Assembly: GCF_009765705.1 (NCBI RefSeq)
Contig: NZ_LMUX01000021.1
Coordinates: 1,177,444 to 1,241,443, forward strand
From: Burkholderia sp. L27(2015)
Lineage (GTDB): Bacteria > Pseudomonadota > Gammaproteobacteria > Burkholderiales > Burkholderiaceae
Reading direction: 5' to 3'
Length of the DNA: 64,000 nucleotides
Position 1 is the first letter of the stretch. Every line of letters starts with the position of its first letter. Both the position numbers and the translations under genes were made by a program. Shown here in pieces: positions 55,042-62,878 of this stretch. A model generated the notes under the pieces. It was given only the letters and a program-made list of their open reading frames with translations. It was not told where the DNA came from and searched no databases.

Positions 55042-55127
55042 TGCTTCTGGTTGTACTGGCCGGCGCTTTATCGGCTGTTGTCGTGCTGCTCAATCGGGGC
55101 ATTCTCCGCTCACTGGGCGGCGAACCG
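55041..55127 (+). pseudogene. Fragment of a methyl-accepting chemotaxis protein
   Basis: Twenty-nine codons encode a transmembrane helix followed by the start of a HAMP-like region (VVLAGALSAVVVLLNRGILR, then SLGGEP). The LGGEP ending is typical of one proteobacterial chemoreceptor subfamily. Neither the ligand domain nor the signalling domain is present. It is joined directly to the IS3 fragment, with about 25 further codons of unrelated sequence before a stop. Confidence 0.55.
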
Positions 55128-55657
55128 ATTCAGCACGACATGGATTTCACATACGACGTGGAAGAGCGCTTGAATTCACCAGGCTATGGCACCGGGGAAG
55201 CTGCATAATTTGAAAACTCGGTCCTGATTGGGGCGGGCGCTGTGAACGCATGTCGCTCACTAACGTCAGAGGCCGCCTCCAGCCTGATAGGTGTCATCCG
55301 AGAAGATGTGCCGGCCGGCTGCTCCTGGCCGGTCGCTGTCCCACGCATGCCCCTCCATCTTTGGAATATCGCCATGGAGGAATGTTGACTCCGCCAGAAT
55401 CCATTCGCTATCCACTTCCTGTGAAAACCGGGTGCGCTATCCAATTTCGGCACGTCTGTCGCGGGTCTTGAATGCGTATCGCGGTAATACTTTTGCTACG
55501 CTCGGGCGCCATGCGGGATGATTTCCCCATACCGCAACTGGAGCAGGATTTTGAAAGACCCCCTTTTTTGGTGCACCTAACTTCAACACCTGCGCGCTTT
55601 CATGACTCGTCGATACGTACAGAACACCACGAACGCGTTCACCAGGAGGGTCTATCC

Positions 55658-57079
55658 ATGCGCGAGGCACCAGAACCCATTCAGGAGGTCGATCTTCTGA
55701 TCTCGGCGGGATGCATCATTACGATGAATTCCCGTCGGCAAATCATTCTCGACGGAGCCGTCGCCGTCAGCGGCACCGATATTGTTGCCGTAGGCGACGC
55801 CCGGGAGATTCGAGCTCGATATCGAGCGCGCAAGACGATCGATGCGCCTCAAGGGCTGATGACACCGGGGCTGGTCGACATACACAATCATCCCATCGAC
55901 TATCTGATCAAGGGACTATGCGACGACACCCCTCAGCTTCAACGTCTGCGGGAACGACTGATCCCTCATGAAGATGGTCTGACCGAAGAGGAAGCCTATG
56001 TGGCGTCGGCGGCGACCTACTTCGAGATGATTCGTCACGGCACCACGTGTTTCATGGACGCGGCCGGCCCCAGGCCGGAATCCGTCGGACGCGCCGCACT
56101 CAATGTCGGGATACGAGGAGTGGTCTCGTGCAAGATGGCCGACTTGCCGGGGCCCTTCGGCGGCCGGCGCGAAGATCCACTGCGCATGATTGCACTTGCA
56201 GACAAGACGTTCGAACAGTTCAACGAAGCAGGAAACGGCCGGCTACGCGTTTGCTACGACGTCGACTTTCCTCCGATGGTCAGCGACGAGCTCGCCCGTC
56301 TCGTGCGCGAACACGCCGGCGAGCGGGGCGCCGGCATGACGGGCCATTTCATCGGCCAGAGACCGGAGTCAGGTCAAGCGGCTGGCTTTCGCAACGCGCA
56401 TTTGAAGCGCTATGCCGATCTGGGCTTGCTTGGCCCGCGCACGACTCTCGCCCATATCGGATGGATTCCCGAGGCGGATATCCGGGTATTCGCCGACTCA
56501 GGAACCCATGTGGCTCACTGCCCGTCTGCGAGTCTGCTGGGCGGCAATGGCTGGGTGACTCACGGTGTCATACCGGATTTGCTGGCCGCCGGCGTAAATG
56601 TGGCACTCGGTACCGACGCCGCAGTCATCAGTCGCTTTCTTGACATGGTCCGCGTCATGCACATTGCGTCGACTGTGCACAAGGATGCGAGGATCGATCC
56701 TCTGCTCATGCCGGCTTATCAGGTACTTGAGATGGCCACGCTGGGCGGCGCGAAGGCAATGGGCTGGGCGGATCGTATCGGCTCGCTGGAAACTGGAAAG
56801 GCGGCGGACCTGGTTGTATTCGATGCATCGGGGCCGCAGTGGATGCCCAACCGATTTTCCAATCCGGTTTCCGACCTCGTCTACGGTAGCAGCGGTAGCG
56901 ATGCCCAGACCGTGGTCATTGACGGGAGAGTCGTGATGGAAGACCGGCGCTACCGGACCAGTCTGCCATACGAAGAGATCGCTTCGGCAGTCGACGAGGC
57001 CGCAAGGACTGCGCTGCATCGATTGGGGATTTCTCCACAGGTGCAATGGCCGGTATCCGGCCCGTCCGTTGTGCAGTGA
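55658..57079 (+). CDS. Amidohydrolase-superfamily deaminase/chlorohydrolase-like enzyme
   Basis: A 473-aa metal-dependent hydrolase of the TrzN/AtzA/SAH-deaminase group. The N-terminal beta-sandwich leads to the metal-binding HxH in GLVDIHNHP (about residue 73), His in GMTGHFIGQ, His in TLAHIGWIPEADI, His in HVAHCPSASLLGGNG and the catalytic Asp in GTDAAVIS. The C-terminus returns to the sandwich (GSLETGKAADLVVFDA). Such enzymes deaminate or dechlorinate N-heterocyclic rings. I start at the ATG at 55658 because an excellent AGGAGGG lies 8 bases upstream; the frame is open 186 bp further. It heads a same-strand series with an AraC regulator, monooxygenase, flavin reductase and nitroreductase. 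Confidence 0.87.
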   Translation: MREAPEPIQEVDLLISAGCIITMNSRRQIILDGAVAVSGTDIVAVGDAREIRARYRARKTIDAPQGLMTPGLVDIHNHPIDYLIKGLCDDTPQLQRLRERLIPHEDGLTEEEAYVASAATYFEMIRHGTTCFMDAAGPRPESVGRAALNVGIRGVVSCKMADLPGPFGGRREDPLRMIALADKTFEQFNEAGNGRLRVCYDVDFPPMVSDELARLVREHAGERGAGMTGHFIGQRPESGQAAGFRNAHLKRYADLGLLGPRTTLAHIGWIPEADIRVFADSGTHVAHCPSASLLGGNGWVTHGVIPDLLAAGVNVALGTDAAVISRFLDMVRVMHIASTVHKDARIDPLLMPAYQVLEMATLGGAKAMGWADRIGSLETGKAADLVVFDASGPQWMPNRFSNPVSDLVYGSSGSDAQTVVIDGRVVMEDRRYRTSLPYEEIASAVDEAARTALHRLGISPQVQWPVSGPSVVQ

Positions 57080-57225
57080 TAGAGTCGGGCAGGCGGGGAA
57101 CCTGGATTTCCTTGCATTTGTAACATCGGCATCGCGGCTCGGGCCAACTTGAGTTCTGATCCCAACGAAACAGGGGAGCGAGTCGAGGGCACGAGTCGTG
57201 AGGCCATCAGCATCGGGGAAGTCAA

Positions 57226-58125
57226 ATGTTTCCTTCCAGTTTTTCATCCGCGCCTGCCCTTGAGGTGCGTTCCGTGAACACGGGTGTCGAAGGCGAGGCA
57301 TTCGCGCCTTTTACGAATACGCCGTGGCAGGTCCCGTATGACTACGGGACCGTGTTCTATTGCACGGGTGGACGTGCGGAAGCACAGATTGGACTGCATC
57401 ATCACATGCTTGGGGTTGAACTAACCCCCGGTATCGTTCGGACGCGGCACAACTCTGCTCGCTGGTCGAGCGAGATCATGGTCTCGGGCGCACTCTATTT
57501 CGTGGCGGCGGGTTCGACGATCGACGTCAGGAAGGAACACCCCATCGACTTCATACTTGCGACGATCGATCCGGAATCCGCCGATCGTATCTTCAGGGAA
57601 GCCGGGGTCTCGGGCGGGGTGCCGAGCTTTGCGGTCAATCTGGTCGACCCGATAGTCGACAGGCAGGCGAGGCAGCTTCGCCAGATGTTCCTGCGTCGGG
57701 ACCGGGATGTCAGCCTTTTCGCATCCGGTTTTGTACAGCGTGCCGTCAGTCGGGTCATGCGGTACGACCATGCCCGGCATCGTTCCGGCCGCTACCAGCT
57801 CGCACCTCACCAGATCCGTTCGGCACTTGAGTTCATCAACGAGAACCTGTCCTCATCGTTATCGATAGAAACATTGGCACAGGAGTCGACGGGGTTGAGC
57901 GGCTTTTACTTTGCTCACGCTTTCACGGCGATGCTCGGTCACTCGCCGCATCAGTACATATTGGAGAGACGTCTGTCGCGCGCCCATGAGTTGATTGCGA
58001 GTACGACATCGTCTCTCGCTGAAATTTCGTATAGCGTCGGCTTTTCGAGCCAGGCGCATATGACGAGCACCTTTGGCCGGCGACTGGGGATCACGCCGGG
58101 GCGTCTGAGGCAACCTTTCGCATAG
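57226..58125 (+). CDS. AraC-family transcriptional regulator
   Basis: A 299-aa activator-type regulator. The N-terminal ligand domain (about residues 1-180) contains a His-rich strand (IGLHHHMLGVELTPG). The C-terminal pair of helix-turn-helix motifs (about 195-295) reads LSIETLAQESTGLSGFYFAH and LAEISYSVGFSSQAHMTSTF, followed by the conserved GITPGRLRQ. GGGGAAG precedes the ATG. It lies between the amidohydrolase and the monooxygenase, 147 and 184 bp from each, so it most likely senses the pathway substrate and activates one or both promoters. No operator could be defined. Confidence 0.92.
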   Translation: MFPSSFSSAPALEVRSVNTGVEGEAFAPFTNTPWQVPYDYGTVFYCTGGRAEAQIGLHHHMLGVELTPGIVRTRHNSARWSSEIMVSGALYFVAAGSTIDVRKEHPIDFILATIDPESADRIFREAGVSGGVPSFAVNLVDPIVDRQARQLRQMFLRRDRDVSLFASGFVQRAVSRVMRYDHARHRSGRYQLAPHQIRSALEFINENLSSSLSIETLAQESTGLSGFYFAHAFTAMLGHSPHQYILERRLSRAHELIASTTSSLAEISYSVGFSSQAHMTSTFGRRLGITPGRLRQPFA

Positions 58126-58308
58126 GTCGCCGAGTTCGCATCTTGACCGGTGACCCGATTGATCCGGATGGGTGTCTCTGGCGCAGGCCACGTTGTCGCA
58201 GGATCCTGAAAGCCTTTCGTACAGGTCGTCGATAAGCTTCGAGGTAGTGATCGACAGATGATCGACCATATTTCACGCTTACCCAACCGAGGCTAGAAGA
58301 GGGAATCT

Positions 58309-59439
58309 ATGACGAACGGTATGCCTTCCATTCAAAATCCGATGCAAAGTTCCAACCGACTGAAGCTGGGTGTCTTCGGTATCAACGGTGGCGCAGCCTT
58401 TACCAATCATCCCGACCGCTTTACCGCAACCTGGGGGAACAACGTTCGTATTGCGAAGATGGCGGATCGCCTCGGCATCGAGGCGCTGGTCTCGGCTTCG
58501 CGCTGGAAACCTTTCGGCAAGGACGGCCACTATTCCGGCGACCTGTACGAGACATTCACCTGGGCGGCTGCCGCTGCCGCGGTGACTGAACGCATTTGCG
58601 TCATGAGCACGGTCCACCTCTCGGTGATCCATCCGATCATCGCGGCGAAGTGCTCGGCAACCGTCGATCTCATTTCGAATGGCCGCTTTGGTCTCAATCT
58701 CGTCTGCGGCTGGTATCGCGAAGAGATGGAGATGTTCGGCGATGCGATGTACGGTCACGACGACCGTTACGGCCTGGCAGACGAGTGGGTCCAGGTGTTC
58801 GACCGTCTCTGGGCTGGCAACGCCAGCTTCGACTATGAAGGTCTCTTCTACAAGCTCAAGGGCGCGATCATCCAGCCCAAATCGCCGCATCCGCGTCCGA
58901 TCCTGATGAATGCGGGCGGCTCCGATCGGGGACGGGAGTTCGCGGCCAAGAATTGCGATGTGGCCTTCATCATTCCCCAAGACCCCAGGCCCGAAGCCCT
59001 GAAGAAGCAGGTCGACCACTATCGCGACTTTGCGCGCGAAAAATATGGGAGGGAGATCCAGGTCTGGATGTCCAGCTATGTGGTCCAGCGCGACAGCATG
59101 GAAGCTGCTCGCGCCTATGTCCAGGACTATGTAGTCAGCCAAGGCGATGACGAAGGTGTGGATGCCTTCATTGCGAACAACATCGGAAACGCCAAGACCA
59201 TGCCGGACGGCGTGATGGAGAAGATGAAGTTTGCGATCGCGGCCGGATATGGCGGGTATCCGATCCTCGGTACAGCACAGGATATCGCGGCGACGCTCTC
59301 GTCGATTTCCGATGCCGGCGTGGATGGCGTGCTCCTGACGTGGCTCGACTATGAGCGAGGCTTGGCCAGTTTCGGCGAGACGGTGCTCCCGTTACTGGAA
59401 AAGCAGGGCCTGCGCACAGCCGTCGAAGTGCCGGCCTGA
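58309..59439 (+). CDS. RutA-like LLM flavin monooxygenase
   Basis: A 376-aa class C flavin monooxygenase (luciferase-like TIM barrel) that needs reduced FMN from a partner reductase. It resembles pyrimidine monooxygenase RutA and sulfone/halogenated-arene monooxygenases of the same branch: LGVFGINGGAAFTNHPDRF start, SVIHPIIAAKCSATVDLISN, GRFGLNLVCGWYREEMEMFG and GVDGVLLTWLDYERGLASFG at the end. Members of this branch can use a flavin-N5-peroxide to cleave C-N, C-S or C-Cl bonds, a property I infer only from the family. AGAGGGAA stands before the ATG. The matching flavin reductase gene follows after 131 bp. Substrate unknown. Confidence 0.85.
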   Translation: MTNGMPSIQNPMQSSNRLKLGVFGINGGAAFTNHPDRFTATWGNNVRIAKMADRLGIEALVSASRWKPFGKDGHYSGDLYETFTWAAAAAAVTERICVMSTVHLSVIHPIIAAKCSATVDLISNGRFGLNLVCGWYREEMEMFGDAMYGHDDRYGLADEWVQVFDRLWAGNASFDYEGLFYKLKGAIIQPKSPHPRPILMNAGGSDRGREFAAKNCDVAFIIPQDPRPEALKKQVDHYRDFAREKYGREIQVWMSSYVVQRDSMEAARAYVQDYVVSQGDDEGVDAFIANNIGNAKTMPDGVMEKMKFAIAAGYGGYPILGTAQDIAATLSSISDAGVDGVLLTWLDYERGLASFGETVLPLLEKQGLRTAVEVPA

Positions 59440-59570
59440 ATGAGTCTGCAGGCCCTGCATCGATCCCCGCCGGCTTGAGGCCGGTGAGGTTCGGCACCCC
59501 TATGGCGCTATGCCACTTGCATGGCGCCCCCTTCGAGTCCACCCACAATCGAATCGTGCAGGAACAGGTC

Positions 59571-60068
59571 ATGGAAGAAGAAGCACTGCGAGCTGATTTC
59601 AAGCAGGCAATGCGACGCCTGGCGGCGACGATCGCCATCGTGACATCGGGTAACGGCGACGAGAGAACAGGGATGGCGGCGACTGCCATTACCTCCGTCA
59701 CGTCCGATCCCCCGACGCTGCTGGTGGCGGTGAACCGGAATGCTAGTCTGTCGCCGGTCATGAAGTGCGAACGGAGATTCTGCGTCAATTTACTCGCGGA
59801 ACGTCATGCCGACATCGTCGGCATCTTCAGCGGTCAGAGAAAGGGCCTCGCCAGGTTCGAGGTCGGTAACTGGACGACTTTCGACGAAGGGCTGCCCATC
59901 CTGAGCGACGCGGCCGCGAGCCTCGTCTGCACGATATCGACGACTGTCGAGGTAGGGACGCATACGCTCGTCATCGGTGAGGTGACGAGAGTCTATTGCC
60001 ATTCGACGATTGATCCACTGATCTGGGTCGATGGGCGTCTCGCTCGTACGAGGGAGCTGTGTTTGTAG
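59571..60068 (+). CDS. Flavin reductase family protein (RutF/HpaC-like)
   Basis: A 165-aa FMN-binding split-barrel NAD(P)H:flavin reductase. It begins FKQAMRRLAATIAIVTSGNG, as flavin reductases do, contains GMAATAITSVTSDPPTLLVA and NRNASLSP, then ERRFCVNLLAERHADIVGIFSG, and ends with HTLVIGEVTRV and PLIWVDGRL. It would deliver reduced FMN to the monooxygenase encoded just upstream. I choose ATG 59571 (CAGGA 9 bases before it); the frame extends to 59475 but homologues start near the chosen Met. The nitroreductase gene is 79 bp downstream. Confidence 0.9.
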   Translation: MEEEALRADFKQAMRRLAATIAIVTSGNGDERTGMAATAITSVTSDPPTLLVAVNRNASLSPVMKCERRFCVNLLAERHADIVGIFSGQRKGLARFEVGNWTTFDEGLPILSDAAASLVCTISTTVEVGTHTLVIGEVTRVYCHSTIDPLIWVDGRLARTRELCL

Positions 60069-60147
60069 GGATGCTCCCTTCGCTGCCCGCTTCCCATAAC
60101 GACAACATCGCGCCGGCCCGGCATTGCCGGCTGCCAAAGGAATCTCC

Positions 60148-60759
60148 ATGAACACTCGCGCTGCTCGCCATCCCATCCTACCTCTGATTCTCGATCGTTG
60201 GTCTCCCCGCGCCTACGATTTTTCCGCGCCCGTGAGCCGTAACGAACTCGCGACACTGTTCGAGGCAGCTCGCTGGGCACCCTCGTCATTCAACGTACAG
60301 CCATGGCGTTTCGTCTTTGCATTGCGTGCCGATACGGGCTGGCAGGCCATGCTCGACTTGCTCATTCCCTTCAATCGCAGTTGGGCGGAGGCGGCAGGCG
60401 CACTGGTCTGCATCTGCTCGGAAGTCGATGTTCCTACGAAGACACCTGGAGAACGACAACCCTCCTACAGCCATAGCTTCGACACCGGTGCCGCGTGGGC
60501 GATGCTTGCGCTGCAGGCGTCCAGTGTTGGGCTCGGCACGCATGCAATGACCGGGTTCGATGTGGACCGTGCGAACAGTGTCCTTCAATTGCCGCGGAAC
60601 GTGCGGCCGGAGGCAATCATTGCAGTGGGGCGAACAGGCTCGCCCGCCAATTTGCCGGAGGCGCTTCGCGAGCGCGAGGTGCCGAGTAATCGGCAACAAA
60701 TCGAGACCTTTGTCTACGAACACACATACGGGACGGCCGCGCGTTTCGGCGGGATCTAA
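60148..60759 (+). CDS. Nitroreductase-family flavoprotein
   Basis: A 203-aa FMN-dependent NAD(P)H oxidoreductase. Marks are LDRWSPRAYDFSAPVSRNEL, ALFEAARWAPSSFNVQPWRF (FMN and phosphate binding) and GLGTHAMTGFD, with a C-terminal ..IIAVGRTGSPANLPE. Members reduce nitro groups, quinones or, as RutE, an aldehyde such as malonic semialdehyde. ATG 60148 has AAAGGA upstream, and the N-terminus matches homologues. It is the last intact enzyme gene of the cluster, followed by a broken cyclase-family gene. The position makes it the RutE-like member of the set, but the true reaction is open. Confidence 0.9.
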   Translation: MNTRAARHPILPLILDRWSPRAYDFSAPVSRNELATLFEAARWAPSSFNVQPWRFVFALRADTGWQAMLDLLIPFNRSWAEAAGALVCICSEVDVPTKTPGERQPSYSHSFDTGAAWAMLALQASSVGLGTHAMTGFDVDRANSVLQLPRNVRPEAIIAVGRTGSPANLPEALREREVPSNRQQIETFVYEHTYGTAARFGGI

Positions 60760-61299
60760 AGCACGTCTCAGATCAAAGGATTACGCCAGCGACATTGCGC
60801 GAGCTGCGCGAGGCGGCGCTTGCCGACGAACACGGGAAGTGCCTGGACGAACTGGACGCTGACCGTGGATTTCATGCAATCGTGGGAGGTACGGCATGGA
60901 CAGATTCCTGCCGGTGCTTGGGTACTGCTGAGAACCGACTGGTAAAAATGTAGGAAACCTATCTAATTTATTAATCTGCGCGAAGGCCGAGCGAATACGC
61001 GCGGTCCGACGCAATTGGCGGCCGAGTGGCTGATTCGCGAACGTAACGGCCACGGATTCTCGGGGCCGAGACGATCAACACTGACGCAGACCAGTCCTAC
61101 AAATTCCTGCGCGTCTTGGCAATGGTCGGTAGTCGATGCCGATCGTTGCTCGCATAGAGCGGCAAAGAATGTAGCAGATTCCTGGAAGATAATTTTACAT
61201 CGGTCGTAGCAAACTCCATTCAACACCTCGTCGTAACCATTAAACAAAAAAATAGTCCGCGTCAATTCGGATAACGAATCATTGTCTTAAAGGGGCACT
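60760..61299. other. 540-bp spacer with a broken gene and AT-rich leader
   Basis: The first part holds a cyclase-family pseudogene (60846-61157). The remaining 140 bp are AT-rich and presumably carry the promoter for the outer-membrane channel gene, but no confident -35/-10 pair was found. Confidence 0.6.
60846..61157 (+). pseudogene. Cyclase-family (kynurenine formamidase-like) pseudogene
   Basis: A middle segment of a cyclase-family metal hydrolase is readable with defects. NWTLTVDFMQSWEVRHGQIP then AGAWVLLRTDW ends in a TAA (60943); the frame resumes past a second TAA (60964) as INLREGRANTRGPTQLAAEW and LIRERNGHGFSG. Then, after a frameshift near 61065, it continues as AETINTDADQSYKF before a TAG. 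The N-terminal HxG metal site and the C-terminus are missing. Relatives hydrolyse N-formyl or cyclic amide bonds, so this could be a lost step of the adjacent pathway. Same strand as the neighbours. Confidence 0.65.
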
Positions 61300-62256
61300 A
61301 TGAGATTCGCGTTGAAATGGATAGCAGCGGCCATCATGGTCAGCGTTGCCGGAATCTCCCATGCGGCAGAGAACGGCCAGCCAAGCGGATCGGTTGCGTT
61401 CGGCATCGATGGAATGAGCAACTTCTATCTGCCCCCGCCTGGCGGGTGGTGGTTGGTGAATTACACAGGCATGTATTGGGCAAATCGCATCGACGGTCCC
61501 CATGGAGAGAATGCGGTGCCGGGTGCGAAGCTCGATGTGGAGTACAACGTCTTTGCGTTCAAGTATCTCCCCAACACCGGGATTCTTGGGTCGACATGGA
61601 CGGCCTTTGAGATTTACCCGACTTTGGTGCGGACAAGCTTCAGCAATGGAGCGGATCGATCGACACGTTTCGGCTTTGCCGATCTCGCGATCGATCCATT
61701 CGGACTTGCTTGGAAGGTCGGGAACGCGAATATCGGGTTCGGAACCACATTCACTGTTCCCACGGGCGAGTGGAACCCGAACAGCGAGGTGAACGTCGGC
61801 GACAACCATTTTAGCTGGAACCCGCAGCTTTACTACGACTGGTTTGATCCGCAGGGAAGAGGTGACATTTCGGTCCACGGTTCGTACGAGCTGAATTTCC
61901 GAAACAATCAAGGGCTGGTTACCTACTTCAATCCGACCGGGTCGCCCTATACATCAGGTCAGGTATGGCATCTCGAAGTGGCTGCGGCATACAACGTCAA
62001 TCAGAACCTGAGTGTGGCCGGGTCTGTTGTGGGTGCCTATCAGTTCACGGACGACAAAGTCAGCGATCCGCAGGCCAACGCATACGTGCAGAACGCCCTC
62101 GACGGCAATCGCTACGAAGATGTGTCGGTTGGAGTCGCCGTACGTTATCTTTTTGCCAAGGTGATCCCGGTGAACCTGACTTACACACGAGACGTCTACG
62201 CGAGAAACAAGGCGGTAGGTAACGCGATCGTGTTGCGGGTCGTGGTGCCGCTGTGA
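61300..62256 (+). CDS. Outer-membrane channel, phenol-degradation MetA-like (SphA family)
   Basis: A 318-aa exported protein with a signal peptide (about residues 1-22, IAAAIMVSVAGISHAAE) and a beta-barrel pattern ending in alternating hydrophobic residues (AIVLRVVVPL). It matches the MetA-pathway/transporter family whose genes accompany aromatic and hydrocarbon catabolic operons and which is thought to move hydrophobic substrates across the outer membrane. Recognisable strands include GFADLAIDPFGLAWKVGNAN and VSVGVAVRYLFAKVIPVNLT. AAAGGGG precedes the ATG. It follows the catabolic genes, and a fragment of an autotransporter barrel begins 4 bp after its stop. Confidence 0.85.
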   Translation: MRFALKWIAAAIMVSVAGISHAAENGQPSGSVAFGIDGMSNFYLPPPGGWWLVNYTGMYWANRIDGPHGENAVPGAKLDVEYNVFAFKYLPNTGILGSTWTAFEIYPTLVRTSFSNGADRSTRFGFADLAIDPFGLAWKVGNANIGFGTTFTVPTGEWNPNSEVNVGDNHFSWNPQLYYDWFDPQGRGDISVHGSYELNFRNNQGLVTYFNPTGSPYTSGQVWHLEVAAAYNVNQNLSVAGSVVGAYQFTDDKVSDPQANAYVQNALDGNRYEDVSVGVAVRYLFAKVIPVNLTYTRDVYARNKAVGNAIVLRVVVPL

Positions 62257-62260
62257 GTGA

Positions 62261-62734
62261 CTGAAGTATTCGACGCTCACGCCGCTGGCGAGCCTCACTT
62301 ATAGCTACCAGGATCAGGGCAGCTATACGGAGAGCGGCGGCAATGGCGCGGCACTGTCGGTCGGTGCCAGCCACGCGAACTCGGTGAAGAGCGTTCTCGG
62401 TGCGAGGCTGGAGAAGGCCTTCTCCAGCAGCTACGGCGAGATCGTGCCCGACCTGCAGGTGCAATGGATCCATGAGTACGACCACACAGCGCAAGCGACG
62501 GGGGCGAGTTTTGCGGGAGACCCGACGGGTCAAACGGCATTCACGACCGTGGGCGCGACGCCGGTATCGGATTTGGCGGACGTGTCGCTAGGCGTGACGC
62601 TGCTCAAGGCGCACCACCTCTGCGTCGGTCGATCGGCATTTCGTCGTTTGTCCACGCTTGGCCAAATGGCGACTACCTGCTCGTCAGCAGACGTTCGCGA
62701 AGTGACTGTGAATGGCGCTTCCTGGCCGCACTGA
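62261..62734 (+). pseudogene. Truncated autotransporter beta-barrel fragment
   Basis: Without a start codon, the frame from 62261 encodes part of an autotransporter C-terminal barrel (TPLASLTYSYQDQGSYTESG, SVLGARLEKAFSSSYGEIVP, LQVQWIHEYDHTAQATGASF, then FTTVGATPVSDLADVSLGVT) up to about 62615. The final strands are replaced by unrelated sequence before the stop at 62732. Both the passenger domain and the C-terminal end are missing. The break lies near the right copy of the 42-bp repeat, in keeping with recombination at this boundary. Confidence 0.65.
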
Positions 62735-62763
62735 GTCAGATAGCGACCGGCTCAGGACGACCC
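62722..62763 (+). repeat. 42-bp direct repeat, right copy
   Basis: Identical to 52950-52991 in the same orientation. It overlaps the last bases of the truncated autotransporter frame and marks the right side of the accessory region. Confidence 0.95.
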
Positions 62764-62878
62764 CAGAAGGGACGGTCGTATTTCCCGAAAGCGGCCATTC
62801 CCGGGAGCTATATCCGCGACGAGAAGAAAGGCCTTATGTAGCGTGAAAGGAGGTCGCCATCTGTAAGGCGGCCGGTGG

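Larger units (their letters stand above)
54342..55657. other. 1.3-kb region of gene fragments and promoter sequence
   Basis: No intact gene is present. In order, I see AT-rich promoter sequence for the hydrolase, an 11-bp palindrome (54503-54526), an unrecognised 3' gene fragment (54664-54843), an IS3-type transposase fragment, a chemoreceptor fragment, and about 500 bp without identifiable content leading to the amidohydrolase. The junctions are abrupt, as after several insertions and deletions. Confidence 0.65.

Noticed and set aside
55184..55453. Minus-strand 89-codon frame upstream of the amidohydrolase
   Set aside because: No ribosome site or family match; it would overlap the promoter region of the amidohydrolase gene.
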